Assembly (NCBI GenBank): GCA_035541855.1 | Contig: DATKMM010000030.1 | Location: 1-7,359, forward strand | DNA from: JAJXYP01 sp035541855 | GTDB lineage: Bacteria; Patescibacteriota; Minisyncoccia; UBA6257; 2-01-FULL-56-20 | Direction: 5' to 3' | DNA: 7,359 nucleotides | Part shown: positions 1 through 4,522 of the stretch, piece after piece | Position numbering within the stretch: position 1 is the first letter of the stretch | How the letters are laid out: each line of letters starts with the position of its first letter | Translations under genes and position numbers: made by a program | Notes under the pieces: generated by a model | Told to the model about the DNA's origin: nothing | The model's database searches: none | The model's input: only the letters and a program-made list of their open reading frames with translations

Positions 1-2
1 AC

Positions 3-632
3 GAAGAGCTCATCAAGCTTCCCGTTCGTTTCGGCTGCTCGACAGAAGAAGCTGCGGCCATCGTCTACCGCAAGACCGACATGACCCTCGGCGCGGTGCT
101 GCGCGACCTCAAACTGCTCAATTCCCCGGAAGTCTGCGCGAGGATCGCCAAAAACCTCGATGTGGATCTTTCGGATGGGGACGAGTACAACGCCATGCTC
201 GAGGACGACGATGTCGAATTCGAACATGCCGCAGCCATACTCCGGGCCTGCGGGAAAACGGCCGGAGATGCCGTCTCGGCGGAAAACATGCACGAGAAAT
301 TCTCATCAGTGGACGAAGTCGAGGACATATTCGAATCGCTGTCCAAGGCCGGGTTCACGAACGAGGAAATCATGAGCGGCATCTGCTCCTCTGACATTTT
401 CAATGACAACCCGTACGCGACGATCGTCCAAGACGCCATCGAACACAAGGTTCCCATGGCCGAGATCGTGGCCTTCCTCCAGAAAGAAAACATCGATCCC
501 GACGGACTCGATGACGAGATGCGCGAGGCGGAGATGGGAATCCAGAACCGCATCGACATACTCCACGGGCTCATCCATGCTGAAAAGCGGCCTACCGTCG
601 AAGAGACCGTGACCGCCGAACCGAAAGCGTGA
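3..632 (+). CDS. C-terminal part of an acidic hypothetical protein (5' end outside window)
   Basis: The reading frame is open from the left edge (first full codon at position 3) to a TGA at 630-632, giving 209 residues. An ATG at 81 exists, but the frame continues upstream of it with protein-like sequence (EELIKLPVRFGCSTEEAAA), so the real start lies outside the window. I do not recognise the family. The chain is strongly acidic, with runs such as MLEDDDVEFE, and appears almost wholly alpha-helical. Short helix-turn-helix-like blocks of about 30-40 residues suggest an alpha-solenoid or bundle, but no clear repeat consensus is visible. It has no signal peptide or membrane segment in the visible part, and the tail (TVEETVTAEPKA) looks disordered. 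A strong terminator follows 27 bases after the stop, so it is the last gene of its transcript. Function is unknown; a soluble cytoplasmic protein is the only inference I would make. Confidence 0.8.
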   Translation, partial: EELIKLPVRFGCSTEEAAAIVYRKTDMTLGAVLRDLKLLNSPEVCARIAKNLDVDLSDGDEYNAMLEDDDVEFEHAAAILRACGKTAGDAVSAENMHEKFSSVDEVEDIFESLSKAGFTNEEIMSGICSSDIFNDNPYATIVQDAIEHKVPMAEIVAFLQKENIDPDGLDDEMREAEMGIQNRIDILHGLIHAEKRPTVEETVTAEPKA

Positions 633-658
633 CCCATGACGAGGCCGCGAAATACCAG

Positions 659-690
659 CCGGGCTGCGCGAACACGCAGTCCGGTTTTTT
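659..690 (+). terminator. Intrinsic terminator of the leftmost gene
   Basis: A 10-bp stem (659-668 with 675-684) encloses a 6-base loop and is followed directly by six T residues (685-690) and then ATTTT. One stem position is G663 opposite T680, which is a G-U wobble in plus-strand RNA but a C-A mismatch in minus-strand RNA. There is also no T run on the other side, so the hairpin works for the plus strand only. It ends transcription of the acidic-protein gene. Confidence 0.9.
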
Positions 691-766
691 ATTTTCCTCT
701 CATTCTCATCAGCAAGCTCTGGCGCAAAATCCAGTTTGTCGCAATTTATGAACAGCGGGCGGGACG
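691..766. other. Convergent intergenic spacer
   Basis: This spacer lies between the plus-strand terminator and the stop codon of the minus-strand repeat protein. I see no hairpin followed by a T run in the minus direction, so how the ABC transcript ends is not apparent. Short open frames across it have no protein-like composition. Confidence 0.5.
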
Positions 767-1624
767 TCAGCCGTGGTTTCCCGCCGGCGTCGAGGTCGCG
801 TCCAGGTTGATCGACACCGTCCCGTCCTGGTTGATGATGAACGCATACCCGAATGGATCGGCCGGGATCGCGGGAATGATGCCCTTCGCGACCAACTGGT
901 CGAGGTCGGTCGGGAAGGATCCGTATGCCTGCCGGTACTGCGCCGCCGCCGCCTCGAGATAGTTGAATATCTCCAAATGGTCGATGTACGCCTGCGCGCG
1001 GGCCTTCGTGTCCGGGTCGTTCGTCGTATCGCGGATGGATTCCCACAGCGCGATCGTCCGGTCGCGGTCCTTCTGCTCGTTGCCGAAGTTCTCGGCGAAC
1101 CGCTGGGCGTAATACGGTATGCCCGGCGTCCGCGCGGCGACGTCAAAGAACAGTGCCGCATCCTTCATGTCGTGGTACGCCAGGTAATAGTTCGTCGCCA
1201 TATAGTACGGGATGCGCCAATCCGGATCGGCGTCGGCGAGGCCGCGCTGTCCGATCGCCATGGCGTCGGCGAGGCCGGTCAGGTAGCCGGTCGAGGTCGG
1301 GATCGCCGGGAGCGTGAGCACGGAAAAGGCGTAAGGATAGCTCAGCTTCGGGTCCACCGCGTTCAGGTAGGCGACGTCCGGAATGTATTCCGTGCGGTCG
1401 CGGAAGAGGTCGAGTATCTCCGGCATCGTCGCGACCCACAGGAAAGAACCCGCCGTCGAGTGGAAGCCGAGGTCGACCATCCGGACCGCCTCCGGCGACA
1501 GCCCGCCGCCCTCTCCCGCCGGCGTCGCGGCCTTCGTCGCGTCATACAAAAACTGCGTCGCCGCCACGGCGAAGATCAGCAGGATGACGGAGGTGGTTTT
1601 TAAAGCAGGATTCAGTCGCATCAT
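767..1624 (-). CDS. Membrane-anchored TPR-like protein with pseudopilin-like C-terminus, ABC transporter-associated
   Basis: The protein has 285 residues and starts at tandem ATG codons (1624 and 1621); an in-frame TGA two codons upstream rules out a longer start. Residues about 11-28 (SVILLIFAVAATQFLYDA) form one N-terminal membrane anchor without an obvious cleavage site. Residues 45-215 are helical and TPR-like, with family-type stretches DLGFHSTAGSFLW, LNAVDPKLSYPYAF and DPDWRIPYYMATNYYLAYHD. The tail (about 225-272) with YRQAYGSFPTDLDQLV and IPADPFGYAFIINQDGTV resembles the globular end of GspG-type pseudopilins. From memory, proteins of this build sit next to ABC-2 ATPase/permease pairs in deltaproteobacteria and candidate phyla, with no established function. 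Here it is third in such a unit, 38 bases after the permease stop. I infer an extracytoplasmic accessory subunit; substrate unknown. Confidence 0.85.
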   Translation of the reverse strand: MMRLNPALKTTSVILLIFAVAATQFLYDATKAATPAGEGGGLSPEAVRMVDLGFHSTAGSFLWVATMPEILDLFRDRTEYIPDVAYLNAVDPKLSYPYAFSVLTLPAIPTSTGYLTGLADAMAIGQRGLADADPDWRIPYYMATNYYLAYHDMKDAALFFDVAARTPGIPYYAQRFAENFGNEQKDRDRTIALWESIRDTTNDPDTKARAQAYIDHLEIFNYLEAAAAQYRQAYGSFPTDLDQLVAKGIIPAIPADPFGYAFIINQDGTVSINLDATSTPAGNHG

Positions 1625-1671
1625 AGCTCATGCCTCATACCTCATAGCTCATAGCTCACATCTCATATCTC
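1623..1671 (-). repeat. Heptamer tandem array (7 x 7 bases, consensus GAGCTAT)
   Basis: Read on the minus strand, exactly seven contiguous 7-base units fill 1671 down to 1623. Units 3, 4 and 7 match GAGCTAT exactly; units 1 and 5 differ at one position, units 2 and 6 at two. The first unit overlaps the last two codons and stop of the permease gene, and the last unit supplies the first two bases of the downstream ATG. Nearly every unit junction creates ATGA, a start/stop overlap. Unit 6 contains GAGG eight bases before the start codon, a plausible weak ribosome binding site, and a good AAGGAG lies just before unit 1 (1674-1669). Copy number could therefore set the distance from AAGGAG to the start without touching either protein frame. 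Confidence 0.85.
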
Positions 1672-2427
1672 CTTCCGGTCGAATATCCACACCGAAAGCG
1701 ACAGCAGGAGGATGACGTAGAACGCCGCGTAGGCGGCTGCCAGCGCGAACGAGGCGAACGGCTCCGGCACCGAGTAGATCGCCATGCTCCGGATGTCGAA
1801 TTTTTCCAGGTTCGGGAAGATGTAATAGAGCGCCTTTACGAGAAACAATTTGAAGCCCGTGATGCCCACGGCCTGCGCATCCGCGACGAGCGAGCTCACC
1901 ACGTGGCCAAGGAAGAAGATCGCGGACGTGTAGACGATCGAAAGGAGCGAGCTCGAGAAAGTGGAAACGAAAATGGCAAACGCGAGGAACAGCGCCATCT
2001 CCAGGAACTGCATCGCGATCGCGAGCAGCCCCATGGCATTGAATCCCCCGCCCTCATACGCCACGACGCCGAGATACGCCACGGCGAGGATCGCGCTCGT
2101 GAGGAGCAGCACCAGGCACAGGCCGAAGAACTTTCCGAGCAGGAACTGCGCGCGGGAGACCGGCTTCGAGAGGATGAAGTAGACCACCTTGCGGTCCACA
2201 TCCTTGAAGAACGAGGTCGTCCCGAGGAAGAGCGCCGTGATCGCGTTGAAGAAATAGATACCCGTCAGGCCGAAACTTTTCACCATCGGCAGCTCCTTGA
2301 GCACCAGGTCGGCCAGGAAAAGCGTGATGGCCAGATAGCCCAGCGCGAAGATCAGGATGCCGATCAGGATCCGGTCCCGGACCTCGAGCTTCAGCGTGTT
2401 CCTGGCGATGGTCAGGATGTTCTTCAT
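1663..2427 (-). CDS. ABC-2 type transporter permease
   Basis: This is a 254-residue integral membrane protein with six predicted transmembrane helices at about 20-40, 53-72, 99-124, 133-157, 160-180 and 225-248. It begins with a short amphipathic segment containing LKLEVRDR, and carries the loop DVDRKVVYFILSKPVSRAQF followed by LLGKFFG after helix 2. Both are typical of ABC-2 permeases of the NosY/YhaP-like kind. Its ATG (2427-2425) overlaps the TGA of the ATPase gene by four bases, so the two are translationally coupled and very probably form one exporter. No large external domain is present, so no substrate can be inferred; multidrug, lipid or polysaccharide export and protein-linked roles are all possible. 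The stop lies inside the heptamer array that leads to the next gene. Confidence 0.92.
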   Translation of the reverse strand: MKNILTIARNTLKLEVRDRILIGILIFALGYLAITLFLADLVLKELPMVKSFGLTGIYFFNAITALFLGTTSFFKDVDRKVVYFILSKPVSRAQFLLGKFFGLCLVLLLTSAILAVAYLGVVAYEGGGFNAMGLLAIAMQFLEMALFLAFAIFVSTFSSSLLSIVYTSAIFFLGHVVSSLVADAQAVGITGFKLFLVKALYYIFPNLEKFDIRSMAIYSVPEPFASFALAAAYAAFYVILLLSLSVWIFDRKEI

Positions 2428-3152
2428 CGCTTTTCGTGTTTTTCCGCTTTCTCGTGCGCTTCGACCACCGCCATGAACCGCTCCTCGAGCGGCATGCCGG
2501 CACAGAACTGCTTCACGCCGCCGGCATAGAGCAATTTCCCCTGGTGGATGACCCCGACCGCATCGCAGATCTCCTCGACATCCGCCAGGATGTGCGTGTT
2601 CAAAAATATTCTCCGTTTTTCATGCTTCAGATCGGTCATCACCGCCTTCATTTCGCGGCGGCCGATCGGGTCGAGCCCGTCGAGCGGTTCGTCGAGGAAC
2701 AGGTACTCCGGATCGTTCACGAGCGCCTGCGCGAACCCGAGCCGCTGGCGCATGCCCTTCGAATACGTCCTGATCTCGGCGTCGCGCGCGGCGAAAATGC
2801 CGACCTTCCGCAACAGCGACCCGTAGTGGTCCACGCGGTTCTTTCCGGTATGCGGATAAAGCTCGTCGCAAAACTGCAGGAACTCCATGCCGGTCATCCG
2901 CTCGTAGAAGTACGGCGTCTCGGGCATATACCCGATCCTCTTTTTCGCCTCGGGCGAGGCCGACGACAGGCCGTCAATGGCGATCGTCCCCGCCGTGGGC
3001 GCCAAGAGCCCCACGATCATCTTCATGATCGTGGTCTTCCCCGCCCCGTTCTGCCCTAAAAAGCCGAATATCGGCACGTCCACCGTCAGCGAAAAATCAT
3101 CAACCACCCGCCGCTTCCGGTACGCCTTCGTCAGATTTGAAAACTCGACCAT
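2424..3152 (-). CDS. ABC transporter ATP-binding protein (CcmA/NosF-like ABC-2 ATPase)
   Basis: A 242-residue cytoplasmic nucleotide-binding subunit with all ABC motifs in order: Walker A GQNGAGKT (33-40), a Q-loop region IGYMPE (73-78) with Glu in the Gln position as is common in this subfamily, signature YSKGMRQR (130-137), Walker B YLFLDE (150-155), D-loop LDGLDP (157-162 region) and switch His187 in NTHIL. Length and the C-terminal LEERFMAVVEAH fit ATPases that pair with ABC-2 permeases. The start MVEFSNLTKAYRKR matches the usual family start. It is the first gene of the three-gene minus-strand unit and overlaps the permease by four bases. It should power the adjacent permease by ATP hydrolysis. 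No Shine-Dalgarno sequence precedes the ATG, and the promoter lies almost on top of it. Confidence 0.95.
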   Translation of the reverse strand: MVEFSNLTKAYRKRRVVDDFSLTVDVPIFGFLGQNGAGKTTIMKMIVGLLAPTAGTIAIDGLSSASPEAKKRIGYMPETPYFYERMTGMEFLQFCDELYPHTGKNRVDHYGSLLRKVGIFAARDAEIRTYSKGMRQRLGFAQALVNDPEYLFLDEPLDGLDPIGRREMKAVMTDLKHEKRRIFLNTHILADVEEICDAVGVIHQGKLLYAGGVKQFCAGMPLEERFMAVVEAHEKAEKHEKR

Positions 3153-3161
3153 GATGGTAGC

Positions 3162-3190
3162 ATTGTAGCATAAAATTTAGATAGTTTTAA
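3162..3190 (-). promoter_or_regulatory. Promoter of the ABC transporter unit (probably leaderless)
   Basis: On the minus strand, TTAAAA (3190-3185, four of six matches to the -35 box) is separated by 17 bases from TACAAT (3167-3162, five of six), which is preceded by an extended -10 TG at 3170-3169. Only nine bases separate the -10 box from the ATPase ATG. Transcription should therefore begin within about three bases of the start codon, or exactly at it. Confidence 0.65.
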
Positions 3191-3247
3191 CCGCCTTTTT
3201 GGTATGGTGGGTGGATGGAAACCACAACCAACTGTGACGACTACGGG
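3191..3247. other. Spacer between small RNA terminator and ABC promoter
   Basis: This stretch is rich in GGTGG and CCACC blocks and can form only a weak short stem (GTGG with CCAC). I see no open reading frame, recognisable binding site or RNA family in it. Confidence 0.4.
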
Positions 3248-3280
3248 AAAATAAAAACCACCCCGAGAGGGATGGCTTTT
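3248..3280 (-). terminator. Intrinsic terminator of the small RNA, also serving the nrdJ-pyrD transcript
   Basis: In minus-strand RNA, CCATCCC (3275-3269) and GGGGTGG (3264-3258) form a stem around a TCTC loop, extended outward by a G-U pair and four A-U pairs, and followed by TTTTTATTTT (3257-3248). Two stem positions are G-U wobbles on the minus strand but A-C mismatches on the plus strand, which fixes the direction. It lies about 130 bases after the pyrD stop. Confidence 0.85.
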
Positions 3281-3355
3281 AGTATGCCTGCTATCAGCCT
3301 TGTAGCCTTACGGCTGCATTTACGCCGATCCGGGGATGGATACCCACAGGCATAC
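3252..3355 (-). ncRNA. Putative novel structured small RNA of about 100 nt
   Basis: The segment has its own promoter, a compact fold and its own terminator. The predicted 5' end (3355-3353) coincides with GTATGCCTG (3355-3347), which pairs perfectly over 9 bp with CAGGCATAC (3290-3282), enclosing 56 bases. Inside, AGCC (3315-3312) and GGCT (3307-3304) form a stem capped by GUAA, a GNRA tetraloop only in minus-strand RNA. A second possible stem pairs ATCC with GGAT (3341-3338 with 3331-3328). The terminator hairpin follows the closing stem after a few bases. I compared it by memory with SRP RNA, 6S, tmRNA, RNase P, tRNA and common riboswitches and found no match. Function is unknown. An alternative is the relic end of an IS200/IS605-type element, whose guide RNAs also end in a hairpin. 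Confidence 0.5.
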
Positions 3356-3359
3356 CTCC

Positions 3360-3389
3360 ATGATACGCCTGCATGATTTTCCCTGTCAA
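3360..3389 (-). promoter_or_regulatory. Promoter of the putative small RNA
   Basis: On the minus strand, a perfect TTGACA (3389-3384) is followed after 18 bases by TATCAT (3365-3360, five of six consensus). The predicted start site, about 3353-3355, falls on the first bases of the 9-bp closing stem. It sits 19 bases after the pyrD stop codon and is the best consensus promoter in the window. Since no coding start follows, it supports a stand-alone RNA gene. Confidence 0.65.
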
Positions 3390-3407
3390 ACCTTGATCAA
3401 CAAAAAT

Positions 3408-4493
3408 TTAATCTGCCTTTCCTACCGCTTCGGCGATATGCGCGTACCCGTCGCGTTCGAGCAGTTTCACGAGGCCCCGATTGATGCGCTTCACCGCGAG
3501 CGGGCCGCCGTAGATGAGGCCCGTGATAATTTGCACGAGCGACGCCCCGGCTTTGATCTTCTCGTAGGCGTCCTCCGCCGTGAACACGCCGCCGAGGCCG
3601 ATGATAGCGTAACGGCCGCCCGTCCTCTTATAAATATGCCGGATAAGGTTCGTGGCAAGCTCTTTGACCGGCCCCCCGGAAATGCCGCCCTCCGGGATGA
3701 GGTCCAGGCGCTCCTTCGGCGACTTCAGGTCGAGAATACCACGCCGCTTCGCAAGGTTGCCGATGACGAACCCGTCCACGAAAGAATGCTTTTCCACGAC
3801 GGCCAGGATCGCATCCGCTTCCTCCGCGGTAAGGTGTGTCGAAAGCTTGAGGAACACCGGCCCGTATTTTTTTTCGCGCGCGATGGCGGCGAGCAGGCCG
3901 TCCAGCATGGCCGGGTCCTGGAAGGTGCACCCGTCCTGCGCGTTGGGGCACGAAATGTTAAGCGTCACGTACGCGAAATATTCCGCGAGCATCCGATACG
4001 TCGCCGCATAGTCCCCGACCGACGCCGCGCCCTTGATGTCCGCGCGGTTCGTCTTCGCGATATTGATGCCGACCGGAATTTCGAACTTAAGCTTTTTTAA
4101 TTTTTCTTCGACCGCATCCGCGCCGATATTTTTAAGCCCATAGTAAACGATAAGCGACCGGTCGGCCGGCAGGCGCGCCAGGCGCCGTCCCGGATTGCCG
4201 CCGTACGGATGCCGCGTCACGGCGCCGACCTCCATATGCCCGAAACCGACCGATGGCATGATCCGCGTGAGCCGCACGTCCTTATCGAATCCCGCCGCGA
4301 GGCCGACCGGATTTTCAAAATCGATCCCGGCCACGCGCGTGCGGAGCGCGGGGTGTTCGTACCGGCAGACCGCGCCGACGAGCCACCGGCCCAACGCCAG
4401 GCTCCCCAGGACCTCGCCGATCCATACGAAAAGGTCGTGCATCCGCTCCGGCTCGAAGCGGAACAGGACCGGTTTTATGATCTTTTCATACAT
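3408..4493 (-). CDS. pyrD: Dihydroorotate dehydrogenase, class 2-like with divergent active site
   Basis: The 361-residue protein has the class 2 build: an N-terminal helical extension (MYEKIIKPVLFRFEPERMHD), then a flavin-binding barrel with NPVGLAAGFDKD (61-72), EVGAVTRHPYGGNPG (88-102), FLKLS (Lys216), EGGISGGP (268-275) and IIGLGGV (297-303). The family oxidises dihydroorotate to orotate in pyrimidine synthesis; class 2 enzymes normally pass electrons to membrane quinones. Judged by eye against E. coli PyrD, three positions differ: the catalytic Ser175 is Cys182 in NISCPN, substrate-contacting Asn111 is Val116 in LIVYYGL, and Thr247 is Leu247. Asn179, Asn184, Asn246 and Lys71 are kept. 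I recall similar YYGLKN/NISCPN versions in Patescibacteria. The ATG matches the family start; no Shine-Dalgarno is seen. It lies 29 bases after nrdJ and is probably cotranscribed. Confidence 0.88.
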   Translation of the reverse strand: MYEKIIKPVLFRFEPERMHDLFVWIGEVLGSLALGRWLVGAVCRYEHPALRTRVAGIDFENPVGLAAGFDKDVRLTRIMPSVGFGHMEVGAVTRHPYGGNPGRRLARLPADRSLIVYYGLKNIGADAVEEKLKKLKFEIPVGINIAKTNRADIKGAASVGDYAATYRMLAEYFAYVTLNISCPNAQDGCTFQDPAMLDGLLAAIAREKKYGPVFLKLSTHLTAEEADAILAVVEKHSFVDGFVIGNLAKRRGILDLKSPKERLDLIPEGGISGGPVKELATNLIRHIYKRTGGRYAIIGLGGVFTAEDAYEKIKAGASLVQIITGLIYGGPLAVKRINRGLVKLLERDGYAHIAEAVGKAD

Positions 4494-4522
4494 GGAAAAG
4501 GCGATGCGGCCGGACAGGGTCC

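Noticed and set aside
306..1046. 246-residue minus-strand open frame crossing from the acidic gene into the TPR-like gene
   Set aside because: It runs through the plus-strand terminator hairpin and overlaps two better genes, with Arg/Gly/Pro-rich shadow composition.
773..1603. 276-residue plus-strand open frame opposite the TPR-like gene
   Set aside because: Its arginine- and valine-rich low-complexity composition is typical of an antisense shadow; the minus-strand protein has a membrane anchor and family-like motifs.
3282..3355. tRNA-like gene of 74 bases closed by a long terminal stem
   Set aside because: The length and terminal stem suggested a tRNA, but there is no T-loop GTTC motif, no anticodon arm and no D-arm on either strand.
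3248..3407. Relic 3' end of an IS200/IS605 TnpB gene
   Set aside because: A terminal hairpin and a peptide reading with YACGYPSP recalled TnpB ends, but no zinc-ribbon or catalytic motif is readable, and the consensus promoter aligned to the stem fits a separate RNA gene better. I keep it only as the alternative for that RNA.
3336..4100. 254-residue plus-strand open frame over pyrD
   Set aside because: It is antisense to the clear dihydroorotate dehydrogenase and has Arg/Asp/His-rich shadow composition.
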